Shown: positions 33,241-45,098 of the stretch, one piece after another
Numbering within the stretch: the first letter of the stretch is position 1
Layout of the letters: each line of letters opens with the position of its first letter
Program-made: the position numbers and the translations under genes
The notes under the pieces: generated by a model
Told to the model about the DNA's origin: nothing
The model's input: only the letters and a program-made list of their open reading frames with translations
Databases searched by the model: none
NCBI GenBank assembly: GCA_016748015.1
Contig: JAAOMT010000226.1
Location: forward strand, 788,604-852,603
Direction of reading: 5' to 3'
Source: Geosiphon pyriformis
Lineage: Eukaryota; Glomeromycota; Glomeromycetes; Archaeosporales; Geosiphonaceae
Length of the DNA: 64,000 nucleotides

Positions 33241-34980
33241 TAATCAAATAAATTTTCTCTTTTGTTTTTATTTACACTAAGTTGTAAACCAAGAATGTCC
33301 AATAAACTGAGTAATTATCAGAATCTTGAAAAGAAAATATTCTTACATTATTAAAGATATAATAATAATTATATATAATTCAAAAAAGATTAATTTTTTT
33401 TTATTAATGCTATAACAAAGTGAATCATGTGCTTTCTGCACGTGACCAGCCACCCAGACTTATGTTAAACATCACTAAACACTATCCAATAACTTCTCAG
33501 ATTCATACAAAATGTGTATAACACAATTTTATACAACTAAAACATTATAAAAAAATTTGGAAGCCAAAAGCAAACCAAAATAGCTTAAATATTTACAAAC
33601 TTAGTATTTACAACAAAAATCAAATAACAGTATCTAAATTTTATCTTTGTATATAATTAAAAATAAATGCACAAATTTTATAATTATAAAAGTAATAAGT
33701 TTAATATATTTAAAAACCTGAAAAGTTTTTAATACCAATTATAAAAAACAAATTTTTTAGTTAAACAATATAAAAAAATAATTTACATTGCCAAAATTAT
33801 TTACATAATTATTTAATATACTTAATTTTTTAATAAATATAACTAATAAAATTATATATATAATAAACAAAAAAAAATTTTTTTAAGATTATTAAACCAA
33901 AAATAATTTTGCAAAAATGTTTAAAAAATACAGTTATATTAATTAATTTATTAATAAATTTATTATTAAATACATTTAAATAATTTTTTATCTTAATTTA
34001 GTTTATATATAAATTTTTATTATAGATAATTTTGGTAATTTTATATTGTTTTAATCAATATTTATTTTGAAAATTGAATTTGTTATTTTTTAATTCAAAT
34101 TTATATATTAAAATAATTACTTAATTATCTGTATTAATAATACACTTTTTATTAATAAAAATATATTTTAAAACTAATACAATAAGTTTAATTTTTAATA
34201 AAAATTAATAATATAATACTTTATATTTTAACATTAATTTTATAATTTAAGTTATTAAAATAAACAACTATATTATTAATTATTAAAAAAAATTTAAATT
34301 CTTAATTAATTTATTTATAAAAACAATAAACATATTATTATTATATAATTATAGTTTAAAATATACTTTATTAATCTTTAATACAAAAATATTTAAAAAA
34401 ATAATAAATTTTTTTTCTTATTAATCTTTTGGTTATAAAAAAGCATAAAATAACCAAAGTAATAGCTTTTTTTATTTCTTTTTTCTTCTTTTTTTCTAGT
34501 TATTTCTTTTAATATATCTTCTTTTGTTGTAATAGAACTGGTAAGTTTATCTGCTGATGGTTTTAGTTTTGGTTTAATTGGTTTGAGAATCTATTTGATC
34601 ACTAAAAAAAAGCATGTAAATAGTGTTTATTTTTATAATGTATTTTATAAGAAGACAAAAAAACTTGAAGCTAGTAATGTTATGATCAATTTATTTATTA
34701 GTTTTTTACATCTGAAGAATATTAATGGTTTTATTACTAAACCTATAGTATTTTAGAGAAACAAAGTTATTAGTATTGTAAGTAATGTTAATAGTTTTTT
34801 GAATATTAAAAATATAAAAAACATAGTTGCCAAGAAAACTAATTATATAGATTTAAATACTTTAGTAGGTAATAAAAATATAAATAAAATTATGCTAAAG
34901 AAAACTTACACTTAAATATATATATTAAATTATTTATTAAAAGTTTTATTATTTGATAATATAAGTAATAATAATAACAT
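33241..34980. other. AT-rich DNA at the left side of the LINE domain
   Basis: A less biased island at about 33,425-33,475 carries GCACGTGACCAGCCACCCAG, sharing the CTGGTCACGTG core of the island at about 5,478 in inverted orientation; this may mark an element end. The remainder is nearly pure A/T. The part just upstream of 34,980 may hold the decayed N-terminus of the plus-strand LINE ORF1. Confidence 0.4.
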
Positions 34981-34989
34981 ATTAGTTTT

Positions 34990-36130
34990 TTTATTTTTTA
35001 AGTTTGCCAGTTCTAAGCAGTTGTCAATAATTAAGTCATATATTCTTGAAAAACAAACTTTTAAACCAATTAGATTGTTTATATTGAATGTTAATCTGTC
35101 TGTTATGCTTAATAAGACTATTAATGATAAGTTAATTATTGTAAAAAAAAATTTCTATTATATTAATGGTTTTAGAGGAGCTTTTACTTTTTCAAATTTT
35201 TAGAAATAATTAAATTATCTTTTATATTAGATTTAAATTTACATAAGGCTAAAAAATTGACTATTAGTAAAAAAATTTTGATTAATAATGATGTAAAAAA
35301 AGTAAATAACCATATAAATTAGAAAGTAATTATAAAAAAAATTCCAGTTAATCTTTTCAAATTTAATAAGATAGTTTTAATTAAAATACAGCTAATTAGT
35401 CTTTGACAAAAGATTATAGTGTAGTTTAAATTATTAAATATTGTTAGTTTAATTACTAGTTTTTATGAGAAAAAATTTCGTGCATATGGCTTTGGTGATT
35501 AATAATAAATAGTTGTGGATATCCAGAAATTTTCACTGAGTTTTGTTGTATACTTTGCCAATTGGCACTATTGTTCATAATCTTTTTAAAGTATTGAAAT
35601 TATATGGTAAAAAAACTTGTTTTATTAGTTATAATATGAATATATATGAACATAACAAGTGTGTTATTATTTGTTTTGCTAACAAAGCTTTCAAGAAAAC
35701 TGTTGTTAATTTTACTCTGGTTTTTAAGGATGATTAATTTTATCTGTAAAGTTTTTTGATTATAAGCACAAAAAAATGTTTGGCTATTCACAATTTAAGT
35801 ATGTAAGCTATCTTTTTTAAGTTAATTGACTGCAGTTACTAAAGTCTAACAGTGTTTTTTTGCCTTTTTAATAAATTAACAAGATAATATTAATATCTAA
35901 TTTTAGAAAAAGCTTCTTTTTTTTACCAGGCTATTATGAAGTTTATTTTTAAACTGTTAATTTTACAATATTGCTGCTATACAAAAGAAAAAAAAATTAA
36001 AAAATTAAAAAAAATTAAAAAATTAAAAAAAAATAAAAAGAAAAATAAAATAAATAAAAGGAAATTAGTTTTGTTAATTATTATAATCAAGAGTAATTGG
36101 TTCAAGTTGTTATTATTCAAAGCAGTTTTA
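34990..36130 (+). pseudogene. LINE retrotransposon ORF1, AT-decayed copy (+)
   Basis: Despite extreme AT content, conserved blocks of the LINE ORF1 common in arbuscular mycorrhizal fungi can be read in order: FKPIRLFILNVNLSVMLNKT and DKLIIVKKNFYYINGFRGAF (35,055-35,195), ILINNDVKKVNNHIN, stop, KVIIKKIPVNL (about 35,275-35,350), then MLYTLPIGTIVHNLFKVLKL and GKKTCFISYN (35,543-35,630), then CVIICFANKAFKKTVVNF. The middle part is RRM-like. Stops are mostly TAA or TGA where Trp, Gln or Arg would be expected, e.g. L-stop-QK for LWQK. A Lys-rich low-complexity tail follows (35,985-36,060). The element is dead. Confidence 0.72.
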
Positions 36131-36409
36131 TTTTAAAAACATCTAATTAAAAATAAAGATAAGAAAAAAATTAGTTCAAGTTAAATATAGAATTTATGGA
36201 TTATGTACAAGTAAGTTTAAATTTAAATATTTTTTTTATTTACAATAATATAAATATATAGATAGGGTGGATCTAACAAATATTAGTAAAAGAATATATT
36301 TTTTTATCTGTCTGTTTCTCTGTTTGTTTTGCTGCTAAAACTATTTATTTTTATATATATATTTAATTTTACAAAACTGTTTTTGATTATTTGTTGTTAC
36401 TAGTTATTG

Positions 36410-37050
36410 TTTACTATTTTTGTTATTGCTTTGTTTTTTTACACTATAATTAGTTATTCTATGTTATAGCTAATTATTCTGTGCTATTTTATATTATTAT
36501 AAGTCATCTTATATTATTTTAAATTATAATATATTATTCTGTATTATTTTGCATTATTACATTTTTTTAAGTTATTATGTTTTTAATTATGTTTTTTCCA
36601 ATATTTTTTGAATTGGTTTTTCTACTTGAATAACACTAAGCAATATGTTATAATATTTTAAAAATATGCTTATTTTTTGCAAATATGCACAATTCTAAAA
36701 ATATGTTGTAATTTTCTGAAAATATGCTTATTTTTTGTAAATTTATATATTAAGTATTATTTTCTATTGGTCTATTCTTATAATTTGTTTTTTTGTACTT
36801 TTTTTCTATAAATAATGTTACTATTTTTGTTATTGCTTTGTTTTTTTACACTATAACTAGTTATTTTATATTACAGTTAGTTATTTTGTGCTATTTTATG
36901 TTATTTTGTATTATTCTAAGTTATTATGTATTATTCTGTGTTATTTCATATTATCATATTTTTTTTATATTATTATATTTTAATTATGTTTTAATTATAT
37001 TTTTTCAATAGTTTTTGGATTGGTTTTTCTATTCAAATAATAATAAACAT
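36410..37050. repeat. direct duplication of an about 230-bp AT-rich segment
   Basis: About 36,410-36,640 and 36,817-37,050 both begin TACTATTTTTGTTATTGCTT, pass through a run of TTATT(C/T)TGT-like units, and end near a TTTTTCTA(C/T)T(T/C)(G/A)AATAA-like stretch. Between them a shorter direct repeat with ATATGCTTATTTTTTGCAAA-like units occurs twice (36,665 and 36,722). Copies are about 405 bp apart. Confidence 0.6.
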
Positions 37051-40000
37051 CTAAATAACTTTTTAAATCAACCAAAACTGAAACTACTTTATAATTAGTA
37101 TTAAAAAATTCAGATACAAAGTAAATTTTATGAATAATAACTATAAATAACAAATTTTTACTTGCAAAAATATAATCAATAATCTTTTTAACATCTTTAA
37201 AATTGTTTTATGTAGAAGCTCTGACTAATAAATAATTACTAAAAAAATTAATTAAATCTAAATTCGAGCAAAATCTAAAGTTCAGACTTTTTTTTAATCT
37301 ATTTTTATTGAAATTTTTACTCAAAACTATAAAAAAGCTGGAATTAACTATTTAACAATAAAAAAGTTAATTTTTGATGTCTGACTAAATCTGGTTTCAG
37401 CAGAAACACCAGTATATAAATCCAAAATTCTAATTGAAAGATTATTTTTAAATAAAAATCAAACAGAAATAATTTAATCAAAAATCTTTTTTACTTTTGA
37501 AATATGTTGAGCTAAAAAATTGTTTATAATAATAGCCATTCTAACATTGAAAAAACTTTGGTTCAAACTAGATGTAAAAATTTGTATCTTATTAAACTTA
37601 TTTATAATCTAAAACTTAATACTAAATCTCAATTTTGTTTCTATAATAATAAAAATCATGTTATCTAAATCTATATACCAACAAATAACATTTTTTTGCT
37701 TTGCAAAAACATTAATACTTCAAGTATTATACATAACAACTTTTTAAACTAAATTGGTTATTAATAGAAAAGAATATTTAAACTTAAACCAATATTTTTT
37801 ACTTTGGCCAACAAACTTATAATTATATTAAACAAATTGTTTATGTTCACTTCTAATCTAACAATATTCTAAAATAAAGAAAAAATTTTCTTTATTATAA
37901 TTTTATTACTAATAATTCTACCTAAATTTTTATTTATTGTTATATTCACTTCTTGATCTTGCAATAAAAAAATTATTAATAATTAATATCTAAAGCATAA
38001 CTAAGAAACTATTAATTCAAATACTTCTAATTTTTCTGTTAATTTACTAATTTGTTTTATAAAACCAGTAAGACTACATTTAAAAACTACAAACTTATTA
38101 TTTATTTTTAATGTAATCAATAAAAAAGACTTTATTTCTAAAAAAAACCAATTTTTAATAAATTATTTTGTTCATAAAGAGAAAAAAATAAAGAGTTACC
38201 AATAATTTTGCTCAAAAAATATTACCAAAAAACACTAAACAAATAATAAGAGCTAATTATTTGACATAAATAGTTGCTAGTCTGTTTTTATTTGCTTTTA
38301 AAAAAATTTTATAAAACAAATTACCAAGAAAAATATTTTTATTAATAATATAACTTAATAATATATAATCTGATTTTTCATACTTGATATATTTAACTAA
38401 GTTTAGATAAAATCAATATAGATTAGCACTTTTTAGCACTGGTATTGTTTTTATAATAGTATTTAATGCAGATTTTAATTTAAAATACACTATAATATAT
38501 TTAATTTTAGTATATATAACTAAATTTTAATCTATAATACAAGTTTTTTTATTGATAAATTCTAAAAAGTTTTAAAGATTATGTATATTTGTTTCCACAA
38601 AAAAAATATAAAATAGTGTTTTATTATTGTTCTTAGTATTTTATGTTTTTTTATTTTAATTAGTCTTAGCAATCTATACAATATTTTTCTTAATTAAAAT
38701 AAACTATTTTATTGTAGCCAAATCAGCATAATTTAATTGTTCAAATTCAATAATTGTTTTTTTTTACAGTTTTACCAATTGTATTTTAATCTATTTAATT
38801 ATTTTAAATTTAAACAATACAGTATATACAGTTTTTATTGATATTCTTATTAAAATTTTTTGATTATTACAGTTTAATCTGAATACACAGCTAATTTTTT
38901 GAAATTGTTATTTATTAAGATATTTATAGCTTTTGTTTTTTCTATTACTTATATCAAGCTTGATTTAAAAATAAATAATATGTAGATAATTTTAGCAAAT
39001 TTTGAGAAAATAAAAATTTTCTACCAAAAACTCTTTTTTTATATTAATATTATCAAATTTAGTGATATTACTGGTCTTAAAACTTTAAAAATAGCCAACT
39101 AATTCCTTAATAAACATCTTCTTATTAATTATATTATCTTTTAAAACACTATTTTTTTTTTTAAAAAAAAAATGTTTTTATTAGCAATAGCAAAGCTAAA
39201 ATTTCTAACAGACTTTTTTATAATAACAATACTAAAGCTTACAACATTCTTATAATCAAGCAAAAACGATTTAAATATATTAAACTGAATGATTAAAAAA
39301 CTTTTTTAATAAATAAGCTCTTTTTTTATTTTTGAAAGTTTTTAAATATAGAAAAAAAAGTTTTTTTAAGTAATAATTAATAAGATATTTTAAGCTTATT
39401 TAATTAAAACAAACTTATAATTTATGTTAAAAACTTGTATATATTACTAACTAAATTATTTATAAAAATATAGTTTAAAATATTATAAACTTTATAAAAT
39501 TATATTAAATTTAGTCTTAAATTAAATTAAATTTATATAAATTATTAACCAAATTTAAATTTTTAAGTTTAATTAAATTAATATTTTGTTTTAAATTATG
39601 TTTATTCAAATTATTATTTATTTAAAATTTTAGTAATTATATTATTAATGTTTTTGAATTAAATAAAACAGTTATATAAAAATGTCTTAACATAAATATT
39701 AATAATAATATAACAAATTTTTTTTTTAAAACTAAATAAGAATCTATTTTTTATTTCTTAAATTTTTCTAATATATTAATTATATTATTGTTTATAATAA
39801 TAGTAATATTAAAATTTATATACATTAAAAACTATATCAAATATAAAAATCTTAAATTCATTAAAAACATTTTTAATTTATATATTATTGGTTAATTTAA
39901 GCTTAATTTCTATAATAATAAAAATAATATAACTATTTTTTTGTATTATTTAATAATATTTGCTTGTTTAATAAAAATATTTATTATTTTTATATTAAAT

Positions 40001-41330
40001 ATAACTATTTTTTTAATAAAACTGGTTATTAAGACAAAATATTATTAAAATTTAATACTAAATTAAAATTATTTATTTTTGTTATTAAACTTAAATCTGT
40101 TTCTAATATTCAAATTCAGTTTATTAATATTTAAAAAATCTTAAATAGCAGCAATTTTGTTATAAATAATTATACTTAAATTTTTTTATATTGCTATATT
40201 ATTTATTTAATTTTGTTTTAAGAGAGTTATTAATAATTTATATCTAGAATAAAACTAAAAATTATTAATATAGGTATATTTAACCTTTTTATTAACTTAT
40301 AAATTTGTTTTAAAAAATTAGATAATAACTAATAACACAAATTTTCTTATCAATAAATTCAAGAAAATTCCACAAATTATATACAATTATTTCTATTAAA
40401 AGAATGTATAGTAATGTTTGATAACATCTTATTTATATTAGCCTTGGTCATATAAACAGTATTTTTTCCAATTAAAATTAACCAGTTAAAAACAAACAGA
40501 TTAGCTAAATTAGAATTGACAAATTTTACTATAGTCTTTTATTAAAGCCCAATTAATTATATCTTGATTGATTTTATCAAACTCAGATAATATAGAACAC
40601 ACAGTCTTAAAAGATATTTTCACAGAAATTTCTTTTAAAATCACATTCCAATTTGTACAAATGTTATTTTTTTTAAGATTAATATTTACTATTATATTGT
40701 TTTAATAATTCCTTTAAATTTTGAGGAGATAAAAACTCTCCAAAACCATTTACTTTTAAGAATAATTTTCTGATTACTTTTAACTTATCCAAAGACAATT
40801 TGCTACTGACTGCCAAAAGATCAATATCCAAGGCATAGAATTTCCTAACTGGAACTTTGACTTTGATTTTAAGAAAGAAGAGAAAAGAAGCACTCGAGTT
40901 ATCATTATTAACAGAAAAATCAATCTTACCCAAAAGCATCACAACCATTCTCTTAATAATAACTCTAAATGTCTTGGAAGTCATACCCACATTATTAAAG
41001 TCCACATAACAGTCACTTCTAATGTAAAAGCTGGTTTCTTCCACCAAATGATTCTCTTCCATGTCCACACTATCCATCTTTGTTACACCACCAGTGTTAA
41101 TATCCCCTTGCTCACTCTCTAATGAAGCCACCCATTGAATAGAAGAAACACTCCCACCACTGAGCTTCTTAATAATACCACCTTTCCGCTTTTTCCTAGA
41201 GGTTGAAGCATTTTTACCAACACCAGAACCTGAGCTTTTTCACTCTTTTTTTCACATCCATCATGCCACTAACACTGCCAGTAGCCTCGTACTCAAACAA
41301 AAAGAGTTTGGTTTTATCGAACGAAATATT
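37040..41330 (-). pseudogene. LINE retrotransposon, ORF1 through endonuclease, AT-decayed copy (-)
   Basis: Read on the minus strand from high to low coordinates. The ORF1 N-terminus is at 41,330-40,679 (KKRKGGIIKKLSGGSVSSIQ, then VRKFYALDIDLLAVSSKLSL, IRKLFLKVNGFGEF). An RRM-like block follows at about 40,680-40,480 (NWNVILKEISVKISFKTVCS, NLANLFVFNWLILIGKNTVY). A linker (KQISKLTEKLEVFEL) lies near 38,050. An exonuclease-endonuclease-phosphatase endonuclease is at about 37,430-37,040 (IRILDLYTGVSAETRFSQTS, then TIDYIFASKNLLFIVII... and SEFFNTNYKVVSVLV after a decayed DFNENG-like part). No reverse transcriptase could be recognised below 37,040. The part above 40,679 keeps ordinary codon use; everything below is AT-degenerate with many stops. 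Confidence 0.7.
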
Positions 41331-41360
41331 GAAATACTATAACAAATAAAAACTTCTTTA

Positions 41361-41935
41361 TCAAAAAATCTCTCTTTGAGGAATTTGGATGGAGGGAAAG
41401 AAGTTTTTATTAAAATTTTTTTTTATTTTACATAAAATTATGTAAATGAAAAAATGAACCATGAACAAAATAAACAATACTATACCGAATTCCTCTTGTA
41501 ATAGGAAAATTTCCATGAAGCAGAAGAAGTGGTACCACAATTTTAAGTTGGGTAAACATAATTCACCTCCTTCATAATCCCCTAATGCGCAATCATTGGA
41601 AAACGCCAAATGGCTTTGGTCCAAATGCTCCCATGATAGCTGTTCTAATTTCTTATATAATTCTCTTGCGCAAACTGATTGATAGAAGTTGATAATGGAC
41701 CAAAGATTGCGAAGCAAAGTATCAACACATTGTTGATGCTCAATATTATAATAATGAGTTGCAGCACTTTGATTATTTAGTTGTTCATTTCGTGATTTCT
41801 CGTGGTTTCTTTCTTTTTTTTCGATGTATTCCTTATAATAAAATAAAAAAAACGTTGATAATCAAAATATCTAGTTAAAATATATTGGTTGGTAATTCCA
41901 GCTCCGTAACATACTATTTGCGTATTTAAATCATT
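41361..41935 (-). pseudogene. TET/JBP-like dioxygenase remnant, copy 2
   Basis: On the minus strand, 41,935-41,720 repeats the 5' segment found at 1,040-1,500. It continues without interruption into ELYKKLEQLSWE, GAFGPKPFGVF (other frame), GDYEGGELCLPNLK, LLLHGNFPITRGIRYSIVYF and VHGSFF. This is the C-terminal part of the dioxygenase, with the LHGNFP-TRG motif intact. The segment equivalent to YHWNEHDEPNCFCFLVAL, which holds the iron-binding HxD in copy 1, is deleted, and frame changes occur. It is inactive. Unlike copy 1, no ExK-like gene lies inside. Confidence 0.6.
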
Positions 41936-41960
41936 TTGAAAAGATTTGCCTATTAATAAA

Positions 41961-42085
41961 AATACTGTGATGGATAACGATGCCCGGGGAATTTTTCCCT
42001 ATGCATTGCTTTGATCCTCTCTGGAGATCATGCAAGAAACAATAGCAATCCACATCATTGTTTATTATTGATATATTACAATCCC
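41961..42085 (+). pseudogene. Fanzor/TnpB-like C-terminal remnant, copy 2
   Basis: Nucleotides align with 5,990-6,125: GATGCCCGGGGAATTTTT matches GACGCTCGGGGAATTTTT, then TCTCTGGAGATCATGCA and the shared tail TTATTATTGATATATTACAA. The peptide VMD-x-DARGIF-x-x-ALL corresponds to the DRDxNxARGIFLRALL block, but the R and N of the motif are deleted and a stop follows. It is adjacent to dioxygenase copy 2 in opposite orientation. Confidence 0.5.
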
Positions 42086-42557
42086 ATCCATCCGTGATAT
42101 TTAAATAGCAAATTAGATATTATATTGGCTTTTAACCCAATATATTTCTTTTACATTTGAAAAAATCAGCATCGCTAAAATTCCCAATATATATTTTACA
42201 AACATAAAGGAAAATGAGCACATCAGTTTTTCGAAAACACTCAGGTTGATATATAAATCTAGAATGCTTAAAAATCGGCTGATGAAATTGAATTAGAGTT
42301 GGTTCTCAGTTATGCTATTTGGTTTCAAGGATTCCATTTCAATGGATTCCATAAAAGATATAATAAAATAATACATGCATTACTATACAATATTCAAATA
42401 CACCAGACAGCTACTTACAAAAATGTAAATGATCACCATTCAGATGATAACTATACACATGGCAATGCCGCCCCAAATTTAATAAAGGGCAAAAAAGAGA
42501 TAACAATTAGTTAATGATATACCTCGTGAGAAAGATATCCACAAAACCTTGCAAGTC
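42086..42557. other. intergenic spacer
   Basis: An open plus frame at 42,299-42,514 has no domain. The segment probably holds the 3' untranslated region of the NDR kinase gene. Confidence 0.35.
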
Positions 42558-45098
42558 TTATAAGCTCATCGATCGTAGCCTCAAACTTCCTTCGTCTCGA
42601 ACACCAGTTCTTCCTTTAACTCGCTCAGCCATCCCACCCTTATGTTTTTCTAATGGCAGACCTCGGTAAGTATACCCAACAAACGCAAGAGCTTTCCTCA
42701 TATTCAGGATTTCATGACCATATTTTCGATCTCTGAGCATCGGGTCTTTGGGTCTTCGTTCGCCTTCACCTTCCGGAGGGGCCAAAGGATTTTCATCAGT
42801 GATTTCTTCAAAATATCTAGTATCCGCATCACTTTTCAGTTTTGGTCTAAAAGGGGGCGTAGTCTTATGCAGGGCATCCCAATCTACTCCTTTGAACCAT
42901 GGATGCGCTCTAATTTCTGATGCATCACCCAGTCCAATAATCATGGATTTTCTATTTGCTGCATAAAGGTTATTTGGTCGAGCCTTTGATGGTGGATCAG
43001 AACCGATACGATCTTCTGGCTCGCAAATTAATCGTTGAATTAGATCTTGGGCTTCAGGCGAAACACGAGGCCTTGTTGGAAAACGAAGTGTTTGACGCCA
43101 ATTTATTATTTTTATACGAGTGGTATGTCGTGTTTTTGAGCAGAAGGGAGGGAATCCGTAAAGCATTTCAAAAAGAATCACCTACAAATAATATAAACAT
43201 TTTAAATTATTTGAGATTGGAAAATTGAGTGCGATGTAAATGATAATGCTGAGCTTATTACCCCTAGACTCCACCTGGGAAGCAGCGGATGAAAAAGTTA
43301 GAAGACAATGAAAATGAAAAAACAAAAATTACAAGATTATAGTTTTGATTTCTCACCAATCACACCCACGATTATATCCAGTTCCTCGCAAAATTTCGGG
43401 GGCCATGTAATTATTTGTCCCGACGACAGAAAATGCCAACTTTTTTCGATTCTTGTCTCGCCAAGTCAGAATTCGATTATTTGGCATTCGATTTTCTTCT
43501 TCCGAATTTTCTCCATCCGACCAAGGTTCAGCCCATCTGCCAGATTGAAATTTCTTTGCCATTACGCGAGAAAGCGTGTCTGTTTCAATGTCAATTCCGG
43601 TCTTCCGTAGCAAATCTTTACGTTGCTTCTCGAAATATGCAGAATCGTGAGCCCAATGAAAATCGGTGGCTAGACCAAAGTCTGATAATCGTATATGGCC
43701 TTCGGAATCGAATAAGAAGTTGTCAGGCTATTTTAAAATTGCAAAATGATTATATATAAGGTAAGGGAAAATAGAGAGGATTGTGTGCGTATTCAAACTC
43801 ACTTTAATATCGCGATGGATATAACCAAATTTATGAGCTTCCTCGATAGCGAGTACCATTTCGGCGATATAAAATTTTGCAAAATCTAATTCGAAAATAT
43901 CTTTCTCAATTAGCAGATTCAAAAGGTCACCTCCGGGCATATATTCCATGACAAGATACAAATGGTCAGCATCTTGAAATGAATAAATCAACCTCACGAT
44001 CCACTGAGCACTTTCTGCAGCCTTTGTTAATAGATCCCTTTCAGCGCGCACGTGTCCTTCTTGTCCTTTCTTCAACATATCCCCCTTTCTCATCACCTTC
44101 ATAGCATACAAGGTTCCGGTACTCTTTTCCCTCACAAGTTTCACAACACCAAAAGCACCATGCCCAATAGTTTTGATAATATGAAACGAGTTGACGGTAA
44201 TTTTTGTTCTTATAAGTCTCATATAATCTGACTCGATGTTCAACCATTCTTGTCGAATTTCGCGTTTATCTTCTTCTGGTATACCCATAATCTCAAGTTC
44301 TGTTTCAAGTTGTAGGCGACGTTTGGAACGCCCTGAGGGTTCTTTGAGAATTCCATAAAAATAATTTTCGAAATATATTTTGGTTGAGGCTGATTTTTCT
44401 ACTGTTGCGAGCGATGGAACAATATTGGGACCATCCAAATCATCGCCCAAGCCATATCTAGTAATATCCTTGATTACCACAGTCCCAGAAGCCGACGTTC
44501 GTGTATGAATTATCGGATCATGTAGCGATCGCGAAACAGTCTTGCTCCGAATCGACGGATCTTTTGAGCGGAAAAAATGTGAATATATTTATCACCACGG
44601 CCAAATATATAAAATTTTGTGTATTAATTTGAATATTTACCAGGTAGCTTATTCATCTTATGGTTTTTATTCAAATTCATCAATATTTCTTGAGCCTCTT
44701 CATAACTTTGTGTATGAACTAAATGCCTATTCAGAATATGATAAACAAATTAAAAATGAAACCTTCGCCACTAAAAATGAAGACTTTTGTTTGTGAAAAT
44801 TTGCTTACTGAAACTCCCGAGGCTCCGAGATTGTTTCCTTATTCACGTTAAATCGCTTCTTCATAAAGGTGCCAAACTGTACAGGCACTTTAAAAAACGC
44901 CAGGATGAATAACTTCGTAGGCATGATTATTTCCCAATTTTTTGTTTACTACAGAAAAGAGTCCTTTAAATAATAACCTTCCAATTTTATCGCAACATAA
45001 TCAAGTATTTCATAAAATCTCGGCGAAGTGATTGAATTTCGTCTATTATTCTGAGCACGGGTAGGTGATTTAGCTCGTGCAGTCTTTCGCTTAAACAT
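42558..45098 (-). CDS. NDR-family AGC serine/threonine protein kinase
   Basis: Seven exons: 45,098-44,978, 44,887-44,809, 44,726-44,641, 44,560-43,803, 43,727-43,357, 43,274-43,262 and 43,181-42,558. All phases agree and give 683 aa. The first 95 residues are basic (MFKRKTARAKSPTRAQNNRR). Residues about 155-210 fit the NDR N-terminal regulatory region that binds Mob proteins. The kinase domain starts near 221: Gly loop IGHGAFGVV, YAMKVM with the ATP-binding Lys, HRDIKPDN, DFGLATDFHWAHDSAYFEKQ (long NDR activation insert), SVVGTNNYMAPE and DWWSLG. It ends in the AGC hydrophobic motif FVGYTYRGL, whose Thr is the Hippo-kinase site in relatives. NDR kinases control polarity and hyphal growth. The insert resembles basidiomycete NDR kinases rather than Cot-1. 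Confidence 0.94.
43262..43274 (-). other. 13-nt microexon of the NDR kinase gene
   Basis: GTGGAGTCTAGGG lies between CCCAG and GTAATA. It completes GAT-TG(G) TGG AGT CTA GGG, the invariant DWWSLG of subdomain IX. Without it the frame breaks and the motif is lost; the flanking introns are 82 and 80 bp. Confidence 0.9.

Noticed and set aside
36793-37011. hydrophobic 72-codon plus frame
   Set aside because: It is part of the duplicated T-rich segment; the hydrophobic residues come from TTT/TTA/ATT repetition.
43308-43759. plus-strand frames of 100-114 codons
   Set aside because: They are the reverse of NDR kinase exon 5 with its DFG and APE motifs.
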